Source: Paraburkholderia silvatlantica (GTDB lineage Bacteria > Pseudomonadota > Gammaproteobacteria > Burkholderiales > Burkholderiaceae). Taken from it: DNA of 64,000 nucleotides. The stretch lies in contig NZ_QEOL01000017.1 in the NCBI RefSeq assembly GCF_003096715.1, positions 1 through 64,000 on the forward strand, written 5' to 3'. Shown piece by piece: positions 16,951-26,164 of the stretch (its first letter is position 1; every line of letters starts with the position of its first letter). Below the pieces are notes generated by a model. It saw only the letters and a program-made list of their open reading frames with translations. It was not told the DNA's origin and did not search any database. The translations under genes were made by a program, and so were the position numbers.

Positions 16951-18261
16951 ATGAGTACCTTTCCCACCCTCGACGCGTGGCTCACGCACCTCGAAACTGC
17001 GCATCCGGTCGGCATCGACATGGGGCTGGACCGCATCCGTCAGGTGAAGGACGCGCTGAACCTCAAGTTCGACTGCCCGATCATCACGGTTGGCGGCACG
17101 AACGGGAAGGGCTCGACCTGCGCGATCCTCGAAACGATCCTGCTCAAGGCGGGCTATCACGTGGGCTGCCACACCTCGCCGCATCTGCTCGAGTTCAACG
17201 AGCGCGCGCGCGTGGACGGCCAGCAGGTCAGCGACGCCGAGCTGCTGCCGCACTTCGAGGCCGTGGAAGCCGGGCGCAATGCGCTCGCCACGCCCGTTAC
17301 GCTCACGTACTTCGAGTTCACGACGCTCGCGATCATGCATCTGTTCGCCTCGCGCGGGCTCGACGCCGTGATCTTCGAGGTGGGTCTCGGCGGGCGTCTG
17401 GACGCCGTCAACGTGCTCGACACCGATTGCGCGATCATCACGAGCATCGACCTCGATCACACCGAATACCTCGGCGACACGCGCGAGAAGATCGCGTTCG
17501 AGAAGGCCGGCATCTTCCGGGCGGGCAAGCCCGCGATCTGCGCCGATCCGATGGCGCCGCAGTCGCTCATCGACCATGCTGAGGCGATCGGCGCCGAACT
17601 GTGGCTCTTCGGCCGCGATTTCCGCTACGAAGGGCAACCCGGCAACGAGCGCCAGCAATGGAGCTACGTGGGCCCGACGATGCGGCGCTCGGCGCTGGCC
17701 TATCCGGCGCTGCGCGGCGCGAACCAGCTGATCAACACCTCGGCCGCGCTCGCGGGCCTCGAGTCGCTGCGCGCGAGGCTGCCGGTTTCCGCGCAGGACA
17801 TCCGCCTCGGCCTCGCCAACGTCGAACTGCCGGGGCGCTTCCAGGTGCTGCCGGGCAAGCCGTCGATCATCCTCGACGTCGGCCACAACCCGCACGCGGC
17901 AGCCGTGCTCGCGCAAAACCTCGGCAGCATGGGCTATTTCCCGTACACCTACGCGGTGTTCGGCGCGATGCGCGACAAGGACATCGCGGGCGTGATCGAG
18001 CACCTGAAGGGCGAGATCGACCACTGGTGCGTGACGGATCTGCCGCTGCCGCGCGCGGCCACGGCCGTGCAGCTCGAAGACGTGCTGCGCGATGCGGGCG
18101 TGACGGACGGCGCTAATAGCAGCGTCACGCGCCACGAAAATCCCGCTGCCGCCTTCCAAGATGCGCTAAAACGTGCAACCGAAAATGATAGAATTATTGT
18201 TTTCGGAAGTTTTCTGACGGTTGCCGGGGTCATGGCCTGGCGAAAGTCGCAGCAGCACTGA
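16951..18261 (+). CDS. folC: Bifunctional folylpolyglutamate/dihydrofolate synthase
   Basis: A 436-residue Mur-ligase-like ATPase that adds glutamate to dihydropteroate and to folates. The P-loop GGTNGKGS lies at residues 48-55. The Mg/folate region includes TSPHLLEFNERARVDG and EVGLGGRLDAVNVLD. ITSIDLDHTEYLG and FEKAGIFR follow, with the C-terminal domain beginning near ILDVGHNPHAAA. The start at 16951 is chosen because family homology begins at STFPTLDAWL. The ORF runs 67 codons further upstream, overlapping the accD stop, without homology. Confidence 0.96.
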   Translation: MSTFPTLDAWLTHLETAHPVGIDMGLDRIRQVKDALNLKFDCPIITVGGTNGKGSTCAILETILLKAGYHVGCHTSPHLLEFNERARVDGQQVSDAELLPHFEAVEAGRNALATPVTLTYFEFTTLAIMHLFASRGLDAVIFEVGLGGRLDAVNVLDTDCAIITSIDLDHTEYLGDTREKIAFEKAGIFRAGKPAICADPMAPQSLIDHAEAIGAELWLFGRDFRYEGQPGNERQQWSYVGPTMRRSALAYPALRGANQLINTSAALAGLESLRARLPVSAQDIRLGLANVELPGRFQVLPGKPSIILDVGHNPHAAAVLAQNLGSMGYFPYTYAVFGAMRDKDIAGVIEHLKGEIDHWCVTDLPLPRAATAVQLEDVLRDAGVTDGANSSVTRHENPAAAFQDALKRATENDRIIVFGSFLTVAGVMAWRKSQQH

Positions 18262-18322
18262 CCGCCCGGCACCGCACGCCGCCCACGTAAGACAGGCCAG
18301 GTAGGCCAACAGCAAGCCATAC

Positions 18323-19246
18323 ATGGGAATTTTCTCGTTCGGCAAGAAAGATGACGCTGACGCGCCCCGCCGGCGCGGCACTGAGTCCGGCTCCAGCCGG
18401 CGCAGCAATCCGGGCGCGCGCGTGGAGCGGCGCAGCCGCCGGCCGGACCGGTCGGGCGACGCCGAAGCCATGCTGCTCGACCCCACGCTCCCTGAAAAGC
18501 AACGCGCGCGCCGCCGTCTTGTCGGTGCGATCGCGCTGGTGCTCGCGGCCATCGTGATCCTGCCGATGGTGCTCGATTCGCACCCGAAACCCGTCACCGA
18601 CGACATCGCCATCGACATTCCGAGCCGCCCGGCCGACAAGGCCGCCGCGCGCCAGCACGACGCCGAAGACACGCAAGCCGGCGTCGCCCCCGACGATCCC
18701 GCGCCCGCGCAAGCGACGCCTGGCGCGTCGGGCCTCGCTGCCGCTTCGGGCGCCGCGGCCACGCAGAGTGCGCAAAGCACGGACAACACGCCGGCAACGG
18801 CTGCCAAAAAGCCCGCCCAGGCGGCAACCGCTCCGGCCCAGTCGACCCAAACCGCTCAAACGCAAAAGCCGGCTGCCAGGCCGGCGGTGTCGGCCAGCAC
18901 GGCCATTGCCGCGAACAGCAAGCAGACAACTGCCGCAAACGACAACGCCGAGAGCCGCGACGGCAACGGCGCGAAAGCCGAATCCGGCACGCCGGCGGCG
19001 CCCCCGGGCGCGCGTTACGCGGTGCAGCTCGGCGCGTTCTCGAATGGCACGACGGCGAACAACTGGGTAACGAAGTTGAAAGCGGCGGGCGTACCCGCAT
19101 ATACCGAACAGCGTAAGGAAGCAGACGGCACGACGCGCACGCTGCTGCGCGCGGGCCCGTTCCCGGACCGCGCCTCGGCCACGGCGGCGATCGCCAGGGT
19201 GCGCGGCGCCGGCCTGATGGCGGGCTCGAACGCCAACGCGGAATAA
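18323..19246 (+). CDS. SPOR-domain membrane protein (DedD-like)
   Basis: A 307-residue bitopic inner-membrane protein. A basic cytoplasmic N-terminus of ~64 residues, a single transmembrane helix (~66-84) and a long Ala/Gln/Lys/Thr-rich periplasmic linker lead to a C-terminal SPOR domain (231-~300, beginning RYAVQLGAFS). SPOR domains bind denuded peptidoglycan at the septum. The arrangement equals E. coli DedD, whose gene also lies between folC and cvpA. The gene lies in the folC-SPOR-cvpA-purF order common to Proteobacteria. A role in cell constriction is inferred from the family. Confidence 0.9.
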   Translation: MGIFSFGKKDDADAPRRRGTESGSSRRSNPGARVERRSRRPDRSGDAEAMLLDPTLPEKQRARRRLVGAIALVLAAIVILPMVLDSHPKPVTDDIAIDIPSRPADKAAARQHDAEDTQAGVAPDDPAPAQATPGASGLAAASGAAATQSAQSTDNTPATAAKKPAQAATAPAQSTQTAQTQKPAARPAVSASTAIAANSKQTTAANDNAESRDGNGAKAESGTPAAPPGARYAVQLGAFSNGTTANNWVTKLKAAGVPAYTEQRKEADGTTRTLLRAGPFPDRASATAAIARVRGAGLMAGSNANAE

Positions 19247-19253
19247 GCCGTCG

Positions 19254-19748
19254 ATGTTCACGGCATTCGACTACGCTGTAATGGCGGTGATCGGCCTGTC
19301 GGCGCTGCGCGGCGCGTGGCGGGGCTTGATCGGCGAGATTTTTGGATTGATCGGCTGGATCGCGGCGTTGCTCGTGGCCTGCCGCTACGTGGACCGCGTG
19401 GTGCCCTGGATTCCGGCGAACTGGCCGGGCGGGGCGCTTACCCAGTGGCTGATCGCCTTCGCGCTGATCGTCGTTGCCGTGGTGCTCGTAGCCGGCGTGG
19501 GCAACGCACTGATCGGCCGTCTGGTGCAGGTGAGCGGATTGTCCGGCGTGGACCGTTCGCTCGGGATGATGTTCGGCCTCGTGCGAGGCGTCGTGCTGGT
19601 GCTGATCCTCGTCGTCCTCGGCGGGCTGACCGAGCTGCCCCAGCAGGACTTCTGGCGCCACGCGCTGCTGCGGCCCTATGCCGTGCAGGGCGTGCTCGAA
19701 CTGAAACCGCTGTTGCCCGAGGCGCTCGCGGCCTACGTTCACGTTTGA
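19254..19748 (+). CDS. cvpA: CvpA family membrane protein
   Basis: A 164-residue integral membrane protein with about four hydrophobic helices. It has the CvpA opening FDYAVMAVIGLSALRGAWRGLIGEIFGLIGWI and the conserved segment GVDRSLGMMFGLVRGVVLVLIL. CvpA is needed for colicin V production and for bile or envelope stress tolerance in other bacteria, and its molecular role is still unclear. The gene starts seven bases after the SPOR gene and lies just upstream of purF, the classical cvpA-purF arrangement. Confidence 0.93.
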   Translation: MFTAFDYAVMAVIGLSALRGAWRGLIGEIFGLIGWIAALLVACRYVDRVVPWIPANWPGGALTQWLIAFALIVVAVVLVAGVGNALIGRLVQVSGLSGVDRSLGMMFGLVRGVVLVLILVVLGGLTELPQQDFWRHALLRPYAVQGVLELKPLLPEALAAYVHV

Positions 19749-19873
19749 TCAGAAACTGATCGGACGCGATGCGAGGCGCAGCTTCGCGGCAACACTGCCC
19801 ATTTGCGGCGCTCGACCGGTGTTGGTGAAGCTGGGCGGCCCGCGACCGATTTCGCTTTTTTGAAGGACCTGCC

Positions 19874-21418
19874 ATGTGCGGCATCGTAGGCGTAGTTTCC
19901 CGCTCTCCCGTCAACCAGCTCCTCTATGACGCGCTGCTGCTGCTGCAGCACCGCGGTCAGGACGCGGCCGGCATTGCCACCGCGAACGGCAGCACGTTCC
20001 ACATGCACAAGGCCAACGGCATGGTGCGCGACGTGTTCCGCACGCGCAACATGCGCAGCCTCCCCGGCACCAGCGGCATCGGCCAGGTGCGCTACCCGAC
20101 GGCCGGCTCGGCGTCGAGCGAAGAAGAAGCCCAGCCGTTCTACGTGAACGCGCCGTTCGGCATCGTGCTCTCCCACAACGGCAATCTCACGAACTGGCAA
20201 CAGTTGAAGGAAGAGATGTTCCGCGTGGACCGCCGCCACGTGAACACCAACTCCGACACCGAAGTGCTGCTCAACGTGCTTGCGCACGAAGTGCAGCTCG
20301 CCACTTCGGGCCTCGAACTCGATCCGGCGACGCTCTTCAAGGCGGTTTCGGGTGTGCACCGCCGTCTGCGCGGCTCGTACGCCATCGTCTCGCTGATCGC
20401 CGGCTACGGTCTGCTCGCGTTCCGCGACCCGTTCGGCATTCGCCCGCTGTGCATCGGCAAGATGGAGACGCCCGAAGGCACCGAGTGGATGGTCGCATCG
20501 GAATCGGTGGCGCTCGAAGGCATCGGTTTCGAGTTCGTGCGCGACGTTCGCCCGGGTGAGGCGGTGTTCATCGACTTCGACGGCAATTTCCACTCGCAGC
20601 AATGCGCCACGGCGCCGACGCTCAACCCCTGCATCTTCGAACTCGTGTATCTCGCGCGTCCGGACTCGGTGCTCGACGGCGTGCCCGTGTATAACGCCCG
20701 TCTGCGCATGGGCGACTATCTCGCCGAGAAGATCAGGCGCGAGCTGCCCGACGTGAAGATCGACGTGGTCATGCCGATTCCCGATTCGTCGCGCCCCGCA
20801 GCCATGCAGGTCGCGAACAAGCTCGGCGTGGAGTATCGCGAAGGCTTCTTCAAGAACCGCTACGTGGGCCGTACCTTCATCATGCCGGGCCAGGCCATGC
20901 GCAAGAAGTCGGTGCGCCAGAAGCTCAACGCCATGGGCATCGAGTTCAAGGGCAAGAACGTCCTGATCATCGACGACTCGATCGTGCGCGGCACCACCTC
21001 GCAGGAAATCGTGCAGATGGCGCGCGACGCCGGCGCGACCAAGGTGATCTTCGCCTCGGCGGCGCCGCCCGTGAAATACCCGAACGTCTACGGCATCGAC
21101 ATGCCCACGCGCGGCGAGCTCGTCGCGCACGGCCGCACCGATGACGAAGTGGCGCGCATCATCGGCGCGGATCACCTCGTGTACCAGGACGTGGAATCGC
21201 TCAAGCAGGCCGTGCGCGACATCAATCCGGAGCTGAAGGAGTTCGAGGCTTCGTGCTTCGACGGCGACTACATTACCGGCGACATCACGAGCACCTACCT
21301 CGACAATATCGAGACGGCACGCCTCGCGCCCCAGGCGCAGTCGGACCGCGACGCCGCAAGCGACGCGATGGACGGCGGCTCCCGCTCGCAGTTGCATCTG
21401 CAGCTCTCGATGGAGTGA
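19874..21418 (+). CDS. purF: Amidophosphoribosyltransferase
   Basis: A 514-residue enzyme that makes phosphoribosylamine from PRPP and glutamine, the first committed step of purine synthesis. Met is followed by the nucleophile Cys (MCGIVGVVS) of the class-II glutaminase domain (1-~235). LLLQHRGQDAAGIAT and RYPTAGSASSEEEAQPF complete that domain. The C-terminal phosphoribosyltransferase domain has the PRPP loop VLIIDDSIVRGTTSQEI at ~363-379. AAGGA precedes ATG 19874. The gene ends before two hairpins, the second a clear terminator. In many Burkholderia metZ follows purF, but here the next gene is a MOSC protein. Confidence 0.98.
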   Translation: MCGIVGVVSRSPVNQLLYDALLLLQHRGQDAAGIATANGSTFHMHKANGMVRDVFRTRNMRSLPGTSGIGQVRYPTAGSASSEEEAQPFYVNAPFGIVLSHNGNLTNWQQLKEEMFRVDRRHVNTNSDTEVLLNVLAHEVQLATSGLELDPATLFKAVSGVHRRLRGSYAIVSLIAGYGLLAFRDPFGIRPLCIGKMETPEGTEWMVASESVALEGIGFEFVRDVRPGEAVFIDFDGNFHSQQCATAPTLNPCIFELVYLARPDSVLDGVPVYNARLRMGDYLAEKIRRELPDVKIDVVMPIPDSSRPAAMQVANKLGVEYREGFFKNRYVGRTFIMPGQAMRKKSVRQKLNAMGIEFKGKNVLIIDDSIVRGTTSQEIVQMARDAGATKVIFASAAPPVKYPNVYGIDMPTRGELVAHGRTDDEVARIIGADHLVYQDVESLKQAVRDINPELKEFEASCFDGDYITGDITSTYLDNIETARLAPQAQSDRDAASDAMDGGSRSQLHLQLSME

Positions 21419-21466
21419 TCCCTTCGGCGAACGCGAGCGTGATGCTCGCGTTTGCGCCGAGTCCGC

Positions 21467-21503
21467 AAGCCCGCTTTCTGCCTATGCAAAAGCGGGCTTT
21501 TTT
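21467..21503 (+). terminator. Rho-independent terminator after purF
   Basis: AAGCCCGCTT (21467-21476) pairs with AAGCGGGCTT (21490-21499), followed by more T residues. A second, T-poor hairpin (AACGCGAGC / GCTCGCGTT, 21430-21452) lies just upstream. Together they end the purF transcript. Confidence 0.85.
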
Positions 21504-21616
21504 GCGCCTGGGCGTGCAGGATCGAAGCCGGTAAGCTGTTTTAAGCAGCGGTTGTATCATCGTGTGCCGGGCGCCGCCCGGCCCATTTCCTTTTCTTTTT
21601 TTTCCGTGAGTTCGCC

Positions 21617-22492
21617 ATGCCCATTGTTCGTGCGTTGTTCGTCTATCCCGTGAAGTCATGCGGCGCGATCGCGCTCGACGATGCGCAGCTCGGCCTGAAG
21701 GGCATCGAGTGGGACCGCCACTGGATGGTCGCCGACGAAAACGGTCGCTTCGTCACGCAGCGCCAGTACGCCGCCATGGCGCGCATCGTGCCCGCGTTCG
21801 TCGACGATGGCGTGCGCCTCACCATGGAGGGCATGAGCGAAGCGCTCCATCTGCCGTTCGCGCCGCGCGGCGGCGAGGCGCGCGTGCCGGCTTCGGTCTG
21901 GGACGACGATTTCGAGGCGCTCGACGAAGGCGATCACGCGGCGCAGTGGTTCACGCAGGCGATCGGCGTGCCGGTGCGCCTGCTGCGCTTCGCGCACGGC
22001 GTGACGCGTCTCGCGAGCAAGGAGTGGACGAACGGCGAAGACGCGCCCACGCAATTCGCCGACGGCTTTCCGCTTCTCGTGACCAGCGAGGCGTCGCTCG
22101 CGCAACTCAACGAGCGTCTCGCGGCGAAGGGCGCGCCGCCCGTGCCGATGGCGCGCTTTCGTCCGAACATCGTCGTCGGCGACGTGGGCGATGCGTTCGA
22201 GGAAGACTTCATCGACACGCTCGCCATCGAATCCGCTTCAGGCGGCGAAGAGATCGTGCTGCGCTTCGTGAAGCCCTGCGCGCGCTGCCCGATCACGACG
22301 ATCGATCAGCTAACGGGCGAGCGCGACGCGCAATGGCCCACCGAACCGCTCGACACGCTTGCCGTGTTTCGCGCCGATCCGCGCGTGGACGGCGGCCTTA
22401 CGTTCGGCCAGAACGCGATGGTGGTGACGGGAGCGGGCCAGCACGTGACAGTGGGTGCACGCGCCGCGTGGGAATACCGCTTCGACGATTGA
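21617..22492 (+). CDS. MOSC domain protein (YcbX/mARC-like)
   Basis: A 291-residue protein with an N-terminal MOSC beta-barrel domain (VRALFVYPVKSCGAIALDDAQL…, ~4-120) and a C-terminal MOSC domain. The molybdenum-ligand Cys is expected at Cys221 in FVKPCARCPITTID. RFRPNIVVGD precedes it and FGQNAMVVTGAGQHVTVG closes the fold. Relatives (YcbX, mitochondrial mARC) reduce N-hydroxylated bases such as 6-hydroxylaminopurine using a Mo cofactor. This protein has no fused ferredoxin domain, so an external electron donor is needed. A stand-alone gene behind the purF terminator. Confidence 0.88.
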   Translation: MPIVRALFVYPVKSCGAIALDDAQLGLKGIEWDRHWMVADENGRFVTQRQYAAMARIVPAFVDDGVRLTMEGMSEALHLPFAPRGGEARVPASVWDDDFEALDEGDHAAQWFTQAIGVPVRLLRFAHGVTRLASKEWTNGEDAPTQFADGFPLLVTSEASLAQLNERLAAKGAPPVPMARFRPNIVVGDVGDAFEEDFIDTLAIESASGGEEIVLRFVKPCARCPITTIDQLTGERDAQWPTEPLDTLAVFRADPRVDGGLTFGQNAMVVTGAGQHVTVGARAAWEYRFDD

Positions 22493-22515
22493 GCGATTGA
22501 GCCGCGCCTGCGCGC

Positions 22516-23319
22516 TCAGTGCGAAGGCAGCGCGCGCCACTGGCCGGGCGCGAGCCCGAAGCGGCGCGTGAACGCATGCGTGAACGCGCTCTGGTCGCCG
22601 AAGCCCACTTCGAGCGCGATATCGGTGAGCGAGGCGCGCGGGTCGGCGAGCAGCGTGAGCGCCGTGTCGAGCCGCAGACGCTGCAGATAGCGATGCGGCG
22701 TCTCGCCGAACGCCTCGATAAAAAGCTGATGAAAGCGCCGCATGCCGAAGCCGCAGTGCGCGGCGAGATCGGCAATGCGCAGCGGCTGCGCGAGATGCGC
22801 GCGCAGCCAGCGGTCGATACGGGCGAAGTCCAATCCGGCAGCCGCGCCGAACTGCGCGCTGGCAGCCACGCCGGTTTGTGCGATGAATGCCGCGCACAGG
22901 CGCGCCGAGGCGTCCCAGTGAAAGCGGCGCGCGCGCAGCTCGTCGCCTTCGCGAGGCAGTGTGGCCGCGGCGGCGCGCTGTGCGATCTGGCTCACGAGCT
23001 GCGTGAGCGCGGGGTCGAGGCGCACGGCGCGCGCGGTGTCGAAAAGCCGTTCGGGCACCGCGAGCGTTGCCGCGGGCAGGTCGAGCACGAGCTGGCGGTT
23101 ATCGCCGATGCCCATGTAGTCGTGCCGCGCGCCCGCCGGAATGAGCCAGGCGGAACCGCTGTCGATGCGCTCGCCCCGGCCGTTCACGGTCATCTCCATC
23201 TCGCCGTCGAGACCGAGCACGATCTGGTGAAAATCGTGCAGATCGGTTTCCTCGATCGCGCCGTAGCGGCGCAGTTCGACGCCGGGCGCGGTGACGGGAG
23301 CGTGGTGATGCGGATTCAT
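22516..23319 (-). CDS. AraC family regulator with cupin sensing domain
   Basis: A 267-residue regulator. The N-terminal ~150 residues form a cupin-like effector domain (DLHDFHQIVLGLDGEMEMTVNG, GSAWLIPAGARHDYMG). The C-terminal ~100 residues hold two helix-turn-helix motifs (LRIADLAAHCGFGMRRFHQLFIEAFGETPHRYLQRLRL and SLTDIALEVGFGDQSAFTHAFTRRFGLAPGQWR), the AraC/XylS signature. ATG 23319 is used. A TTG seven codons upstream is an alternative, and neither has a clear ribosome site. It converges on the MOSC gene, and its target and inducer are unknown. Confidence 0.88.
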   Translation of the reverse strand: MNPHHHAPVTAPGVELRRYGAIEETDLHDFHQIVLGLDGEMEMTVNGRGERIDSGSAWLIPAGARHDYMGIGDNRQLVLDLPAATLAVPERLFDTARAVRLDPALTQLVSQIAQRAAAATLPREGDELRARRFHWDASARLCAAFIAQTGVAASAQFGAAAGLDFARIDRWLRAHLAQPLRIADLAAHCGFGMRRFHQLFIEAFGETPHRYLQRLRLDTALTLLADPRASLTDIALEVGFGDQSAFTHAFTRRFGLAPGQWRALPSH

Positions 23320-23373
23320 GTTGACCGGTTGCGGTTGCAAATAAGGCGAGCGCCGTGAAGTATCAAGCGGGCG

Positions 23374-23715
23374 TCAGACGTCGAGCAGCTCGACTTCGAA
23401 CACGAGCGTCGCGTTCGGCGGAATCACGCCGCCCGCGCCGCGCACGCCGTAGCCAAGTTGCGGCGGAATCGTCAGCTTGCGCACGCCGCCCACCTTCATG
23501 CCCTGCACGCCTTCGTCCCAGCCCTTGATGACCATGCCGCCGCCCAGCACGAAGGCGAACGGGTCGTTGCGGTCCTTGCTCGAATCGAACTTCTGGCCGT
23601 CCGTCAGCCAGCCGGTGTAGTGCACGCTGACGGTCTGGCCGGCCTTGGCTTCGGCGCCGGTGCCTTCAGTCAGGTCCTCGTACTTGAGGCCGGATTCGGT
23701 GGTCACGATAGACAT
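23374..23715 (-). CDS. FKBP-type peptidyl-prolyl cis-trans isomerase
   Basis: A 113-residue single-domain FKBP without signal peptide, so it is cytoplasmic. The core signature is complete: VSVHYTGWLTDGQKFDSSKDRNDPFAFVLGGGMVIKGWDEGVQGMKVGG, then KLTIPPQLGYG and IPPNATLVFEVELLDV. These include the aromatic residues (Tyr, Phe, Trp, Phe) of the proline pocket. It would catalyse proline isomerisation as a folding helper. It is transcribed divergently from the histidine-kinase-like gene. Confidence 0.95.
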   Translation of the reverse strand: MSIVTTESGLKYEDLTEGTGAEAKAGQTVSVHYTGWLTDGQKFDSSKDRNDPFAFVLGGGMVIKGWDEGVQGMKVGGVRKLTIPPQLGYGVRGAGGVIPPNATLVFEVELLDV

Positions 23716-23870
23716 GGAAAAACTCCTGATTCGGATAGGTTGGACCCGTCATTGTAGGCGCTTTGCCGGGCCGGGCGGGCAGCGGCTTGCCGGGCACGCC
23801 GGTTGCTCGCTACGCGCTGCCTATAATGGGGGACCGCTCGCCCGGCTAGTGGCGAAATACGAGGAATCCG

Positions 23871-24629
23871 ATGGTGTCGACTTCGCAAAACCGCACCGAG
23901 CGCACGGCGCGCCTGTGCGCCGAGGCAGCGCTGTTCATGCGCGACCACGTGCTCTCGCGCGTTTCGCACGATCTGCGCAGCCCGCTCAATGCAATCCATA
24001 GCTGGGCCTACGTGCTCGAACGCAAGTTCGACAACGCGGACGCCTCCGCGCAACGTGCGGTGGGCGGCATTCGCACGGGCGTGGAACAGCAGGTTCGGCT
24101 GCTCGAAACGCTCGTCGATACCACGCGCGCCGAAACGCGCAAGCTGCGTATCGAGCGCGCGCCGTTCGCCATCGCGGCGCTGATCGGCGAGGCCGTGGAC
24201 GACGCCCGCGCCGCGCTCGGCGATGCCCGCGGCGTGACGTTCGCCGTGCAGGACACGACCGGCGCGGCGGCGCTCGACGGCGACCGCGAACGCATTGCGC
24301 AGGCGCTGTGGCTGATGCTGGTGTTCGCGGCGGAAACAAGTGACCAGGGAGCCAGCGTGACGCTCGCGGCGAGCGCGAGCGTCACTGCCGCCCAGCTGGA
24401 AGTGCAATGGCACGCCACGCGCGCGGCGCTCACCGACGACGCGCTGGCGCACGTGCTGGAACCGTTCGCGCGCGCCCAGGCGAGCGAACAGCAGGAAGCG
24501 GGGCGCTACGCCTGGGTGCTGGCGCTGTGCCACCGTGTGGCCGAGGCGCATGGCGGACGCTTCGAGGCGCCGGCTCTCGTGGGCGAGGAGATGGTGCTTG
24601 TTCTCAATGTGCCGTTGAACGGCGCGTGA
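23871..24629 (+). CDS. Degenerate cytoplasmic histidine kinase-like protein
   Basis: A 252-residue protein with a clear dimerisation/phosphoacceptor domain: SRVSHDLRSPLNAIHSW with His33, then the second helix EQQVRLLETLVDTTRAETRKL. The ATPase half follows the family layout, but its ATP-binding boxes are lost. The N box reads ALWLMLVFAAETS with no Asn. No DxGxG is found where VQWHATRAALTDDALAHVLEPFARA lies. The G2 region is EAGRYAWVLALC instead of GxGLGL. No membrane helix or sensor domain is present and no response regulator gene is adjacent. It may act as a phosphorelay or docking partner rather than a kinase. ATG 23871 has GAGGA upstream. Confidence 0.75.
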   Translation: MVSTSQNRTERTARLCAEAALFMRDHVLSRVSHDLRSPLNAIHSWAYVLERKFDNADASAQRAVGGIRTGVEQQVRLLETLVDTTRAETRKLRIERAPFAIAALIGEAVDDARAALGDARGVTFAVQDTTGAAALDGDRERIAQALWLMLVFAAETSDQGASVTLAASASVTAAQLEVQWHATRAALTDDALAHVLEPFARAQASEQQEAGRYAWVLALCHRVAEAHGGRFEAPALVGEEMVLVLNVPLNGA

Positions 24630-24739
24630 GCGGGTCGAGCCGGGGCGCCCATGAGCGGCGGGCCGGATTGAGTTCGCCTGAGCCTTTCATCCGCCTTGCA
24701 CCCTTATACTGAGCGCTTCGTCCCTCGGAGCCATCTGTC

Positions 24740-26155
24740 TTGATCCAGCTTCTCGCCCTCATCGGGGCGTTCCTGCTCGTTGCCCTCAACGGTTTCTTTG
24801 TCGCGGCCGAGTTCGGCCTCGTCAAACTGCGCGCCACGCGCGTGCAGACCCTCGCGCAGCAGCACGGCTTGCGTGGCCACCTGCTCGCCAAGGTTCATGG
24901 CCAGCTCGATGCCTATCTTTCCGCATGCCAGCTCGGCATCACGCTCGCTTCGCTCGGCCTCGGCTGGATCGGCGAGCCGGCGTTCGCGCAGTTGCTCGCG
25001 CCGGTGTTCGAACTGCTAGGCGTGCAATCGGCGGAACTCGTGCATGCCATCTCGCTGGTGTTCGCGTTCACGGTCATTTCGTTTCTGCACATCGTGGTGG
25101 GCGAACTTGCGCCGAAGTCGCTCGCCATCCGCCAGGCCGAGAAGATCTCGCTGTGGACGGCCATGCCGCTCTACGGTTTCTACTGGACCATGTATCCCGC
25201 GATCTGGGTGCTCAATACGAGCGCGAACGCGGTGCTGCGCCTCGCGGGCCTTTCTTCGGAGCACGGCCACGACACGCACTATTCGACCGACGAACTCAAG
25301 CTGATCCTGCGCAGCCGCCGCGCCGCCGCCCAGGCCGAGGCGCAAGACGCGATGCACGAGCCGCGCGGCGCAAAAGGGGCAAAAGGGGCAAACGGCGCGG
25401 TGCCGCTGCTCCCCGCGCCGGCCGCGAACGCCTATAGCGCCGACGAATGGAACACGCTCGCCCATTCGCTCGACTTCTCGCGCCTCACGATATCCGACCT
25501 CATGCGGCCTACGCACGAGATGGTGGGGCTGCGCCGCGACCTGTCGCTGCGCGAGAACATGCAGATCGTGGCGCGCCACCGTTTCAGCCGCTACCCGCTG
25601 TTCGAAGACGCCGCGGGCGAGCGCGTGGCGGGGCTCATCCACCTGAAGGACCTGCTGCTCGCGCGCGAGGCGGGCAACGCCCTCAGCGATCTCGGCAAGT
25701 TCGTGCGCCCCGTGCAGTACGTGCGGCCCGACACGCCCGCGCTCGCGCTGTTCCGCCGCTTTCGCAAGGGCGCGCCGCATTTCGCGCTGGTGGGGCACAA
25801 GAACGCGCGCCCGGTCGGCTTTCTCACGCTCGACAATCTGCTGGGCGCGCTCGTCGGCCAGATTCACGACGAATTTCACCAGGCCGACACCGACTGGACC
25901 CGTATGGACGACGGCACGCTGATGGGCCGCGGCAGCCTGCCTGTGGTGTCGCTGGAGCAGGCGCTCGGCATCGACATCGACGAAGGGCGCGCGGAGTCGG
26001 TGGGCGGTCTCGTGATTCATGCGCTCAACGACCTGCCCACCGAAGGGCAGCGCGTGGAGTTCGACCGCTTCGACATCGTCGTGAAGAAAATGAAGGGGCC
26101 GCGCATCGTGCTCGTGCGCGTGTATCCCAAAGATCTCGAGGACGAAGGCGGTTGA
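24740..26155 (+). CDS. CNNM/CorC-HlyC family membrane protein
   Basis: A 471-residue protein of the hemolysin-C/CNNM family, linked elsewhere to Mg2+/Co2+ transport. The N-terminal DUF21 membrane domain (~1-195) begins LLALIGAFLLVALNGFFVAAEFGLVKLRATR and contains VVGELAPKSLAIRQAEKIS. A linker with the triplet repeat GAKGAKGANG (~214-223) leads to two CBS domains (ISDLMRPTHEMVGL… and FVRPVQYVRPDTPAL…). The C-terminal CorC/HlyC domain starts near DDGTLMGRGSLPV. Translation appears to start at TTG 24740 with GGAG upstream, because no ATG is available before the first helix. Confidence 0.88.
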   Translation: MIQLLALIGAFLLVALNGFFVAAEFGLVKLRATRVQTLAQQHGLRGHLLAKVHGQLDAYLSACQLGITLASLGLGWIGEPAFAQLLAPVFELLGVQSAELVHAISLVFAFTVISFLHIVVGELAPKSLAIRQAEKISLWTAMPLYGFYWTMYPAIWVLNTSANAVLRLAGLSSEHGHDTHYSTDELKLILRSRRAAAQAEAQDAMHEPRGAKGAKGANGAVPLLPAPAANAYSADEWNTLAHSLDFSRLTISDLMRPTHEMVGLRRDLSLRENMQIVARHRFSRYPLFEDAAGERVAGLIHLKDLLLAREAGNALSDLGKFVRPVQYVRPDTPALALFRRFRKGAPHFALVGHKNARPVGFLTLDNLLGALVGQIHDEFHQADTDWTRMDDGTLMGRGSLPVVSLEQALGIDIDEGRAESVGGLVIHALNDLPTEGQRVEFDRFDIVVKKMKGPRIVLVRVYPKDLEDEGG

Positions 26156-26164
26156 GCACACCTC

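Noticed and set aside
23822..23827. TATAAT upstream of the histidine-kinase-like gene as a full promoter
   Set aside because: No acceptable -35 at 15-19 nt. TTGCTC lies only 13 nt away, so the element is not annotated.
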